A stretch of DNA of 64,000 nt. It comes from Pseudomonas haemolytica (GTDB lineage Bacteria > Pseudomonadota > Gammaproteobacteria > Pseudomonadales > Pseudomonadaceae). The notes under the pieces are model-generated. The model worked only from the letters and a program-made list of their open reading frames with translations. It ran no database searches and was not told where the DNA came from. The position numbers were made by a program, and so were the translations under genes. Shown here piece after piece: positions 16,079-25,400 of the stretch. The stretch spans positions 124,001-188,000 of the forward strand of contig NZ_VOIW01000006.1 in NCBI RefSeq assembly GCF_009659625.1. Reading direction: 5' to 3'. Within the stretch, counting starts at the first letter, position 1; the number at the start of each line of letters is the position of its first letter.

Positions 16079-16162
16079 CGGAATACCTTTTCCATTCCCG
16101 CAAGGCAAATATCCGACCACTTCAGCGCCCGTTTGGGGAGATGACTGGATCACTGACAGTCG

Positions 16163-18454
16163 TTATAGGTTCTCATAGCGGTTCATGTCCAATACTCCCT
16201 CCTCCACCGGGGTGGTTTCCCGAATGTACTGCGACAGATCGTGGAAGTACTGCCAAAACTGTGGATGGCTGCGACGCACGCCCCAGCGATCAACGATCTT
16301 TTCAAAGCGTTTGGCATCCTTGGCATTTTCCATCGCCGTGACAAATGCCGGCACGTCGTGGGCCGGGATGTTGAACATGAAGTTGGGATAACTGCTCATT
16401 ACCCCGGGGTAGATGGTCAGCGTGTCCAGCCCCGGCTGATAGCGATACGCCTCACCCAGCAGGAACGCTACGTTACTGTGGGCGCGGTTGCGCAGCATGC
16501 TGTAGACAACGCGCTGGCCGCTGGCGGTTTCGATGCGCAACATCGTGGCCTCGGGCAACTGATCGATCACTTTGAGCCCCGCCGCAGGGCGCGAAGTCAG
16601 GCGGCTAAGCGCCTGTTCGGCGTCCTGCAAGGCCGGGCCGATACCCGGGCGCGAGCAATACGCCCCGATGCAGCGGTTGATCGGATCGGGGCTGACGTTA
16701 AGGGCACCGTAGCGGCTCAGCAGTTGATTGGCGAAGTCGCGCTTAGGGTCTTTTTCATCCAGGTGAAGCCCGCTCGGCTTGTCGTCATCAATAGCCTCAT
16801 AGTCCAGCCACAGCTTGAGCTTGCCGCTGTTCTGGTACCAGTCATCGAGGAAATCCTCGCGGGTATCGGCCGGCATCAGGCGCAGGAAGTTCTGCTCGGC
16901 ACCGTTGCGGATCAGGTCGAAGTACAAGCGCGTCTGGGCCTGGTGCGACACATTGCCGAACACGTCGAAGTTCACTGCCAGTTGGTAATAGGTGCGCTCC
17001 AGCAGCGGGTAATCGAACAACCACATCGTCTGCGGCACTTCGCCGATCAAGCCCTTGGTTACCGAAGCGCTGTCGAAATGGCGGAAGATGGTCAACAAGG
17101 CATTGTCATTGCCCGCCCACAGGCTCGACCAACTCGGCGCCGGCAGGTCTGCATAGCTGTCACGGCGCAGGGCTTCGTATTGGTTGCGCTTGTCGCGATA
17201 GGCCAGCCACAGGCCCAGCACACTGCCAACATCATCGTTTTGCCCCGGCATGGCCAACAGTGGCGTGGCCTGGCCGCGGTAACGCGCATCGGTGATGTAC
17301 AGGTCGTGGTCGGGCTCCTGGAACAGGGTCCAGAAGTTATCGCGGATCACGTCCGTGGCGATCTGCCCACGGCACACCGGCCCACGAATGAAGGTGCGCA
17401 CGAAGTACTCGGCGTTATCCAGCATGAACTGGTAGCGCGCCTTGGCCGGGATCGCCTCGAAGGTTTCGAAAGGGTTGGCGCGGCGACCCGGCCCATAGCC
17501 CGGCAAGGCACTCACCTGCCAGTCGCCGGAGTAGAACAGGTCTTTGATCCGCGCCATTTTCGCCGCGCTGAACGGGTAAGTGATGTGGGTCTTATGCACG
17601 ATCACGCCCTGCACCGGCCACAGGCGGTAATAGACTTGAGTGCCTGGGTCATCGTTGGGACGACGGGTGGCGATCAAGTCAATGGGCTGGCCGCTCGGCG
17701 TTCGCGAACGTACCCATTGGAAGAAATGCCCCGCCTCGCCGTTCTCGAAATAGATGTGCGCCAGGAACAAATGCTCGTACAACCAGCGCGCCACCAGGCT
17801 TTCCCGCGCGCCCGGCTGGTTGAACAGGTTTTCCCACTGCTGCACCTGCAAGGCTTCCCTGGCGCTGGGTGCCAGGCCTTGCTCGTCTATCGGCGCACCG
17901 GAGGCCAGCCAGCGTTGCAGGGTCTGGTATTGCTGGTCGGTCAGGCCAGTGACGGCCAGCGGCATGCCTTCCTTGGGATGGGCGCCGGCGTAGGCGTTGA
18001 ACTCGCCGGGGGTCGCGCACATGTTTTCGCGATTCAGGCCCAACACGATTTCTTCAGGCAGCTTGGCATTCGGTTGCAGCGGCGCGTTATGCCCCAGCTC
18101 CAGCATGCGCGCCATCAACGCGGCCTGGCTGCCCTGGGCGTCGAGTACCGAATAGAAGCCCTTCTGCTGCCAGGCTTGCTTGCCGAATGCGTCATAGAAC
18201 AGGCGCGTAGTCGGCGCGGCCTGACTGCGCTCGCCGTCGTACACCGGCACCTTGCTCGCGCCACGGGCCGCGCCCTCGGCACTGCCCAGGTTGAGCTGGC
18301 AGGCGGAGTCGTAGCAGGCGTGGCAGGCCACGCACTTCTCGGTGAAAATCGGCTGGATGTCGCGGGTATAGGAGATCGCCGCAGCGGGACCTTGTGCCTG
18401 GGCGATACAGGCGACCAGTGCCAGGATGGCGCTGGTGATAAGACGAAGTGACAT
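16163..18454 (-). CDS. cti: Fatty acid cis/trans isomerase
   Basis: A 763-residue periplasmic haem protein that isomerises cis to trans unsaturated membrane fatty acids, a fast response to solvent or heat. It has a signal peptide (residues 1-20) and the c-type haem motif CVACH (41-45) within CVACHACYDSACQLNLGS, which is typical of Cti. Later motifs include YPFSAAKMARIKDLF. Length agrees with P. putida Cti. The gene is divergent from metH with about 165 nt between them. A reading frame covering the opposite strand is a shadow. Confidence 0.96.
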   Translation of the reverse strand: MSLRLITSAILALVACIAQAQGPAAAISYTRDIQPIFTEKCVACHACYDSACQLNLGSAEGAARGASKVPVYDGERSQAAPTTRLFYDAFGKQAWQQKGFYSVLDAQGSQAALMARMLELGHNAPLQPNAKLPEEIVLGLNRENMCATPGEFNAYAGAHPKEGMPLAVTGLTDQQYQTLQRWLASGAPIDEQGLAPSAREALQVQQWENLFNQPGARESLVARWLYEHLFLAHIYFENGEAGHFFQWVRSRTPSGQPIDLIATRRPNDDPGTQVYYRLWPVQGVIVHKTHITYPFSAAKMARIKDLFYSGDWQVSALPGYGPGRRANPFETFEAIPAKARYQFMLDNAEYFVRTFIRGPVCRGQIATDVIRDNFWTLFQEPDHDLYITDARYRGQATPLLAMPGQNDDVGSVLGLWLAYRDKRNQYEALRRDSYADLPAPSWSSLWAGNDNALLTIFRHFDSASVTKGLIGEVPQTMWLFDYPLLERTYYQLAVNFDVFGNVSHQAQTRLYFDLIRNGAEQNFLRLMPADTREDFLDDWYQNSGKLKLWLDYEAIDDDKPSGLHLDEKDPKRDFANQLLSRYGALNVSPDPINRCIGAYCSRPGIGPALQDAEQALSRLTSRPAAGLKVIDQLPEATMLRIETASGQRVVYSMLRNRAHSNVAFLLGEAYRYQPGLDTLTIYPGVMSSYPNFMFNIPAHDVPAFVTAMENAKDAKRFEKIVDRWGVRRSHPQFWQYFHDLSQYIRETTPVEEGVLDMNRYENL

Positions 18455-18576
18455 GTATCCGGTCCCGATTCAATGCGTACGCTATAAAAGTGCCGGCGAT
18501 TCTACCGGGCCACGGCCGCCACCAACATGAGCGATATTCATGCAGAACCCGTACATGCTCTGAATCGGCACAGGTT

Positions 18577-18585
18577 TGCTATGAT
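18577..18585 (+). promoter_or_regulatory. Extended -10 promoter for metH (candidate)
   Basis: TGCTATGAT matches the extended -10 form TGnTATAAT; no good -35 is seen. Transcription from here would start near 18592, leaving a short leader and favouring the metH ATG at 18621 over that at 18600. Confidence 0.45.
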
Positions 18586-18620
18586 CCACCCCCTCCGTAA
18601 TGCCTGACCAGAGTAGTCCC

Positions 18621-21600
18621 ATGCCCGATCGTAGCGCTCGCCTGCAAGCCCTTCACCAAGCCCTCAAGGACCGTATCCTGATCCTCGACGGCGGCATGGG
18701 CACGATGATCCAGAGCTACAAGCTCGAAGAGCAGGATTACCGCGGCAAACGCTTCGCCGACTGGCCGAGTGACGTCAAGGGCAACAATGACCTGCTGGTG
18801 CTCACTCGTCCGGACGTCATCGGCGGCATCGAAAAAGCCTACCTGGACGCCGGCGCCGACATCCTCGAAACCAACACCTTCAACGCCACGCGCATCTCCA
18901 TGGCCGACTACGGCATGGAAGAGCTGGCCTATGAACTGAACGTAGAAGGCGCACGCCTGGCGCGCAAGATCGCCGATGCCAAGACCGCCGAGAACCCGGC
19001 CAAGCCGCGCTTTGTCGCCGGCGTACTCGGCCCGACCAGCCGCACCTGCTCGCTGTCGCCGGACGTGAACAACCCCGGCTACCGCAACGTAACCTTCGAT
19101 GAGCTGGTGGAAAACTACACCGAAGCCACCAAGGGCCTGATCGAAGGCGGCGCCGACCTGATCCTGATCGAAACCATCTTCGACACCCTCAACGCCAAGG
19201 CCGCGATCTTCGCCGTGCAAGGCGTGTTTGAAGAGCTCGGTATCGAACTGCCGATCATGATTTCCGGCACCATCACCGACGCCTCCGGCCGTACCCTGTC
19301 GGGCCAGACCACCGAAGCGTTCTGGAACTCCGTGGCCCACGCCAAACCAATCTCGGTGGGTTTGAACTGCGCCCTCGGCGCCAGCGAGTTGCGCCCCTAC
19401 CTGGAAGAGTTGTCGAACAAGGCCAACACCCACGTTTCGGCCCACCCGAACGCCGGCCTGCCGAACGAATTCGGCGAGTACGACGAACTGCCCTCGGAAA
19501 CCGCCAAGGTCATCGAAGAATTCGCCCAGAGCGGTTTCCTCAACATCGTCGGCGGCTGCTGCGGCACCACACCGGGCCATATCGAAGCCATCGCCAACGC
19601 CGTGGCCGGTTATGCGCCGCGCCCGATCCCGGACATTCCCAAGGCCTGCCGCTTGTCGGGCCTGGAGCCGTTCACCATTGATCGCAGTTCGTTGTTCGTC
19701 AACGTCGGCGAGCGCACCAACATCACCGGCTCAGCCAGGTTCGCCCGGCTGATCCGCGAAGACAACTACACCGAAGCCCTTGAAGTCGCCCTGCAGCAGG
19801 TAGAAGCCGGTGCCCAGGTGATCGACATCAACATGGACGAGGGCATGCTCGATTCGAAGAAGGCCATGGTGACCTTCCTCAATCTGATTGCCGGCGAGCC
19901 GGACATCTCCCGCGTACCGATCATGATCGACTCCTCCAAGTGGGAAGTGATCGAGGCGGGCCTCAAGTGCATCCAGGGCAAAGGCATCGTCAACTCCATC
20001 AGCATGAAGGAAGGCGTGGAGCAGTTCATTCACCACGCCAAGCTGTGCAAGCGCTACGGCGCCGCCGTGGTGGTGATGGCCTTCGACGAAGCCGGCCAGG
20101 CCGACACCGAAGCGCGCAAGAAAGAAATCTGCAAACGCTCCTACGACATCCTGGTCAATGAAGTGGGCTTCCCGCCGGAAGACATCATCTTCGACCCGAA
20201 CATCTTCGCCGTCGCCACCGGTATCGAAGAGCACAACAACTACGCTGTCGACTTCATCAATGCCTGTGCGTATATCCGCGACGAGCTGCCCTATGCGCTG
20301 ACCTCCGGTGGCGTGTCCAACGTGTCGTTCTCGTTCCGTGGCAACAACCCGGTGCGCGAGGCGATCCACTCGGTGTTCCTGCTGTATGCGATCCGCAACG
20401 GCCTGACCATGGGTATCGTCAACGCCGGCCAGCTGGAGATCTACGACCAGATCCCGGCCGAGCTGCGTGACGCGGTAGAAGACGTGGTGCTCAACCGCAC
20501 CCCGGAAGGCACCGACGCCCTCCTCGCCATCGCCGACAAATACAAGGGCGACGGCAGCGTCAAGGAAGCCGAAACCGAAGAATGGCGTGGCTGGGAGGTC
20601 AACAAGCGTCTGGAACATGCGCTGGTCAAGGGCATCACCACCCATATCGTCGAAGACACCGAGGAATCCCGGCAGTCGTTCGCCCGCCCGATCGAAGTGA
20701 TCGAAGGCCCGCTGATGTCCGGCATGAACATCGTTGGCGACTTGTTTGGCGCCGGCAAGATGTTCCTGCCCCAGGTGGTGAAGTCCGCCCGCGTAATGAA
20801 ACAGGCCGTGGCCCACTTGATCCCGTTCATCGAGCTGGAAAAGGGCGACAAGCCGGAAGCCAAGGGCAAGATCCTCATGGCGACGGTCAAAGGTGACGTG
20901 CATGACATCGGCAAGAACATCGTCGGCGTGGTCCTGGGTTGCAACGGCTATGACATTGTCGATTTGGGCGTGATGGTGCCCGCGGAGAAGATCCTGCAGG
21001 TGGCCAAGGAGCAGAAGTGCGACATCATCGGGCTGTCCGGACTGATCACACCGTCGCTGGATGAGATGGTGCATGTCGCCCGCGAGATGCAGCGCCAGGA
21101 CTTCCACCTGCCGTTGATGATCGGTGGCGCCACCACCTCCAAGGCCCACACGGCGGTGAAGATCGAGCCCAAGTACAGCAACGACGCAGTGATCTACGTG
21201 ACCGACGCCTCCCGTGCGGTGGGCGTGGCCACGCAGCTGCTGTCCAAGGAGTTGAAGGCCGGTTTCGTCGAGAAAACCCGCCTGGAATACATCGACGTGC
21301 GCGAGCGCACCTCCAACCGCAGTGCGCGCACCGAACGCCTGAGCTACCCGGCAGCCATCGCCAAGAAGCCGCAGTTCGACTGGAGCACTTACACACCGGT
21401 CAAACCGACCTTCACCGGTGCCAAGGTGCTGGACAATATCGACCTCAAAGTGCTGGCCGAATACATCGACTGGACGCCGTTCTTTATCTCCTGGGACCTG
21501 GCCGGCAAGTTCCCGCGCATCCTCGAGGACGAAGTCGTCGGTGAAGCCGCCACTGCGCTCTACGCCGATGCCCAGGAAATGCTCAAGAAGCTGATCGACG

Positions 21601-22331
21601 AAAAACTCATCAGCGCCCGCGCCGTGTTCGGCTTCTGGCCGACCAACCAGGTGCAGGACGACGACCTGGAAGTCTACGGTGACGACGGCCAGCCGATTGC
21701 CAAGCTGCATCACCTGCGCCAGCAGATCATCAAGACCGACGGCAAGCCGAACTTCTCCCTGGCCGACTTTGTCGCGCCCAAAGACAGCGGCGTGACCGAC
21801 TACATCGGCGGCTTCATCACCACCGCCGGCATCGGCGCCGAAGAGGTCGCCAAGGCCTATCAGGACGCCGGTGACGACTACAACTCGATCATGGTCAAGG
21901 CCCTGGCCGACCGCCTGGCAGAGGCCTGCGCCGAATGGCTGCACCAGCAAGTGCGTAAAGAGCACTGGGGCTATGCCAAGGACGAGCAACTGGACAACGA
22001 GGCGCTGATCAAGGAGCAGTACAGCGGCATCCGCCCTGCCCCGGGCTACCCGGCGTGCCCTGATCACACCGAGAAAGCCCAGTTGTTCCAACTGCTCGAC
22101 CCCGAGGCCCGCGAAATGCACGCCGGGCGCAGCGGCGTATTCCTCACCGAGCACTACGCGATGTTCCCGGCAGCGGCCGTCAGCGGCTGGTACTTTGCCC
22201 ACCCACAGGCGCAGTACTTTGCTGTCGGCAAAATCGACAAGGACCAGGTGCAAAGCTATACCGCCCGCAAAGCTCAAGACCTGAGCGTGACCGAGCGCTG
22301 GCTGGCGCCCAACCTGGGGTACGACAACTAA
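18621..22331 (+). CDS. metH: Cobalamin-dependent methionine synthase
   Basis: A 1236-residue enzyme that transfers the methyl group of methyltetrahydrofolate to homocysteine through methylcobalamin. All four modules are present: the homocysteine domain with zinc cysteines (GLNCALGA and GGCCGTTPGH), the pterin domain (NVGERTNITGS), the cobalamin domain with DVHDIGKN supplying the cobalt-ligating histidine, and the C-terminal activation domain (RPAPGYPACPDH). I choose ATG 18621, MPDRSARLQAL, which matches homologues; an ATG 21 nt upstream is possible. It lies near the B12 synthesis block but in its own unit. I see no SAH riboswitch in front of it. Confidence 0.97.
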   Translation: MPDRSARLQALHQALKDRILILDGGMGTMIQSYKLEEQDYRGKRFADWPSDVKGNNDLLVLTRPDVIGGIEKAYLDAGADILETNTFNATRISMADYGMEELAYELNVEGARLARKIADAKTAENPAKPRFVAGVLGPTSRTCSLSPDVNNPGYRNVTFDELVENYTEATKGLIEGGADLILIETIFDTLNAKAAIFAVQGVFEELGIELPIMISGTITDASGRTLSGQTTEAFWNSVAHAKPISVGLNCALGASELRPYLEELSNKANTHVSAHPNAGLPNEFGEYDELPSETAKVIEEFAQSGFLNIVGGCCGTTPGHIEAIANAVAGYAPRPIPDIPKACRLSGLEPFTIDRSSLFVNVGERTNITGSARFARLIREDNYTEALEVALQQVEAGAQVIDINMDEGMLDSKKAMVTFLNLIAGEPDISRVPIMIDSSKWEVIEAGLKCIQGKGIVNSISMKEGVEQFIHHAKLCKRYGAAVVVMAFDEAGQADTEARKKEICKRSYDILVNEVGFPPEDIIFDPNIFAVATGIEEHNNYAVDFINACAYIRDELPYALTSGGVSNVSFSFRGNNPVREAIHSVFLLYAIRNGLTMGIVNAGQLEIYDQIPAELRDAVEDVVLNRTPEGTDALLAIADKYKGDGSVKEAETEEWRGWEVNKRLEHALVKGITTHIVEDTEESRQSFARPIEVIEGPLMSGMNIVGDLFGAGKMFLPQVVKSARVMKQAVAHLIPFIELEKGDKPEAKGKILMATVKGDVHDIGKNIVGVVLGCNGYDIVDLGVMVPAEKILQVAKEQKCDIIGLSGLITPSLDEMVHVAREMQRQDFHLPLMIGGATTSKAHTAVKIEPKYSNDAVIYVTDASRAVGVATQLLSKELKAGFVEKTRLEYIDVRERTSNRSARTERLSYPAAIAKKPQFDWSTYTPVKPTFTGAKVLDNIDLKVLAEYIDWTPFFISWDLAGKFPRILEDEVVGEAATALYADAQEMLKKLIDEKLISARAVFGFWPTNQVQDDDLEVYGDDGQPIAKLHHLRQQIIKTDGKPNFSLADFVAPKDSGVTDYIGGFITTAGIGAEEVAKAYQDAGDDYNSIMVKALADRLAEACAEWLHQQVRKEHWGYAKDEQLDNEALIKEQYSGIRPAPGYPACPDHTEKAQLFQLLDPEAREMHAGRSGVFLTEHYAMFPAAAVSGWYFAHPQAQYFAVGKIDKDQVQSYTARKAQDLSVTERWLAPNLGYDN

Positions 22332-22374
22332 ACACTGGCCAAGGGGTGCGGTATCCCAATGCCGCCCCCGTCAG

Positions 22375-22467
22375 GAAGAAATCCGTTTTTCTGTGCTGGG
22401 CCGATCTTCGGCCCGCTGTCCCGGCAGCTCACCTGACACCGGGTACACACAGAAAAAGGATTTCTTC
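22375..22467 (+). promoter_or_regulatory. Long inverted repeat overlapping the ribosome-binding site of the 1603-aa toxin gene
   Basis: 22375-22395 (GAAGAAATCCGTTTTTCTGTG less one base) is complementary over 20 bp, with one bulged G at 22385, to 22448-22467. The right arm contains the AAAGGA ribosome-binding site and ends directly at the ATG. The 52-nt loop contains a second hairpin, GGGCCGA-TCT-TCGGCCC (22398-22414), which may also end metH transcription. The structure could block translation, or the two arms could be the termini of a miniature mobile element. Confidence 0.75.
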
Positions 22468-25400
22468 ATGCCCGATTTACCCGTGGCCCAAAGCCCTTTG
22501 CCGGCCCAGGCTATCCATTCTCATTTCGCCACGCGCCCGGCGTTGTTTTCAGTGGTGTTCAAGGCTCTACGGGCTGGCATCCGTGAGCACTACCCGAGTC
22601 TGAAGGTGGACTTGCTCACGCTCAAACTCGCCGGCCCAACGCCCTGCGGCGCCAATACCTGCTACGCGTTCCCGCTGTTGATCAACGTCGCGATGGCCCA
22701 CGTCCTGAACCCGCGCCTGCTTGACCTGCGCCCCCAGAACGGCCTGCCGTACTATCTGTCACCCATTAGCGGCGGCCGCCTGGCCGATATCGACATGCAG
22801 GTGATTGCACACATCATCGACGAGCTGCCAGGCTCGCTTTACCTGCATTTCCAGGCGGACCTCGCCGCCTACTGGAGCGAGACCGACAGCCTCGGCAGCA
22901 GCCGCTGGCAATGGCTGGGCGAGTGGCTCAATGGCCAGATGACCGCAGCGGCAGCCGGTCGCCAGGGCCTGAGCGACACCCACAGGGACATGCTGGCCAC
23001 CACCGCAGCCTGGCCGGCACGTGTGGAACGCCTGCCCCGCTCCACACCGACCACCTACGCGTATTTCATCGAAACCACACTGTCTAAAGCCGGCAAGGAG
23101 GTGTGCCTGTTGACGCCGGATCTGTTGCTGGTACGCGACAGACAGGTGCTGTTGTGCAGCGTGGCAGGCGTTGTCGAGCCGTTTGACTCCCTGGACGCCT
23201 TTGGCGAAGCCTGGGGCGCGCGCATGCAGGCGCAGTTTCAGTTCGACAGCCTGACGTGGCGGCGCAATGAACCAGACGGCAACGTGTTTGAACAACAGGC
23301 CGGGCTTATCCTCAATCAGCAACTGGAAGACCTGGAAGCGCTGGATTATCAAGGGCAGAGCGAAGCGGCACTCGACCGCACCCTGGAAACGCTCACGGAC
23401 CCGGCCCTGCTGTTTACCCAAACCGCCGTGCCAGCCCCTGCGCACCTGCAAAAGGTCGACGAAAAACTCCCGGCGTGGCTCAAGCAAGCGACCGCCAATG
23501 AGCGCTTTGCCTACCACCGCCACCTGCAGGACATGGCCCAGGTGCTGCGCCTCAATCAGGGGCGTTCATTCAATGAGGGCGTGGAAAACATCCATGATTT
23601 CAGCCGCAATGCCTTACGCAAGCAGATGCAGGCCGACCACGCCGACCACGACCCCGACGATGTGCTGCTGGACTTTGCCGTAGCGGCCGGTTACCCAGGC
23701 GGCGCCGGCATTATCGAACATGTGCAGCTGTCGCTGACGGAGCTGGCGGTGAAGAACCTCGCCGGCAAGCCTAAGGGCACGCTGACGCTACGGTCCAAAA
23801 CCGCCGGCGCGCTGCCGGGCTGGCTGAGCGAAGATTACCTGCTGGGCAGCCAGGGCCTGATCCAGCGTGTCGACATCGGAACGGCTTACCCGCAGAAGAT
23901 CAAAGACCTGTTGCTGTCGGACACCGTCGATGCGCGCCGCCGGGAAAAACTCTTCACCCGCGAACTCAAAGTGCAGCTGCCGATGCGCGCCCTGGAATAC
24001 GCGATTCGGCAACAACACGGGGTCACCGCCACCGGCTATCGCTATGTGAAAGCGCTGATGGGCGAGACCCCCGCAGACCGCGTTGTCGACGGCCAGGAAA
24101 TCGTCCTGCGCCCACTGGCCCTGTGCCGCAAAGCCGGGGCAACGCCGGATGCCGTCAGCAACTTCTTCGTGATCGAACCCCGTGACGCAACCGTTGGCCC
24201 ACACGTGCTGTACCGACCGCTGTACGCCGAGGCCCTGTTTCAATACCCGACACGCCAGGCCCTGCTCGAGGCGCTTGCCAGCCCCGGCGAACTGAAAAGC
24301 AGTGTGTTGACCTGGCTGAGCGACACGGCTCGGCCGATTTATGACAACGGCGGGATCAAACAGCCGCACATCATTCGCTTCCTGCCGGGGGATGAGTTCG
24401 CGCCGCCTGAAGACCCTGCACCGGCGACGCTGGCCGTGGATGAAGGCGCCGAGGAATGGCTGCAGTCACAGATCAACGGCCAACTGCTGAGCCACTTGTT
24501 CGGCAGCACCGCGCGGGCGATGGTCGACCTGGCGGACCGCGAGTCGGTGTCCAACCACGAAAGCCGCTGGGCCATTGTGATGGAGGGCGCGTGGTTGCTG
24601 TTCAACACCCTGTTGTTGCCGTTGGTACGCGGCCCCGCCATGTTGGCCGGCTGGTTCCTGGTGATGGTCAGCAGCCTGGAGCAGGACCTGGCCGGTTTGG
24701 ACAGCAGCGACCCGACCACGCGTGAACTGGCGTTGATTGACCTGCTGCTCAATACCGCCATGCTGTTGTTGCACGCCACCAGCGCCTCCCCTCGAAGCCG
24801 CCAGCCCTTGGCGCGCCCCGCGCCCGAAGAGAATGTCTTGCGCCTGGCCACCTGGCGCCATCCGGCGGGCCGACCGCCCCAGCCCGGTCAGTCGCTGATT
24901 CGCCACGGTGCCGTGACGCTGCCCGGCGAACCCCCGGCAACCGGCCGCACCGCCCTGGATTTCAGCCGCTCGCTGGCCAGCCCGCAGGCGGGTGCGAAGT
25001 TGCTCAAGGCGCTGCTCGACGTCCACGTGCCCTGGCCCGAAACCTTGCCGCCACCAGAGGCCAGCGGCCCGCTCATGGGGCTGTACCGCATTGGCCAAAC
25101 CTGGCACGCCAGCGTCGGCGGGCTGTTGTTTCAGGTCAGCGTGGTGCCGGGGTTTGGTGAGGTTTACCTGGTGGACCCACAACGCCCACTGCACCCTGGT
25201 TTCAAGCTGGTCAGCGACAGTCAGGGGCATTGGCGCCTTGAGCGCAAGGCGCGTCTTGAAGGCGGCATGCCCAAGAAAAAGCTGGATGCACAGCTGCGCA
25301 AACAACGCGATCGAATCGCTACGCTCAAGCGCGACCTGAGTGCACTCGAGGATAGATTCGTGCCGGTGGCGATAAAATCGGTAGAGCTTAAATTCGCGCT

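Noticed and set aside
16241..18451. 736-codon open frame on the plus strand opposite cti
   Set aside because: Antisense shadow of cti; composition is Arg/Gln/His-rich as usual for such frames and no domain is visible.
18600..18620. Upstream ATG (18600) as metH start
   Set aside because: No ribosome-binding site, only about 8 nt after the likely transcription start, and homologues begin at the ATG at 18621.
19731..22277. Very long open frame (848 codons) on the minus strand opposite metH
   Set aside because: It is a shadow of the GC-rich metH codons: no ribosome-binding site, no recognisable domain, and metH is certain.
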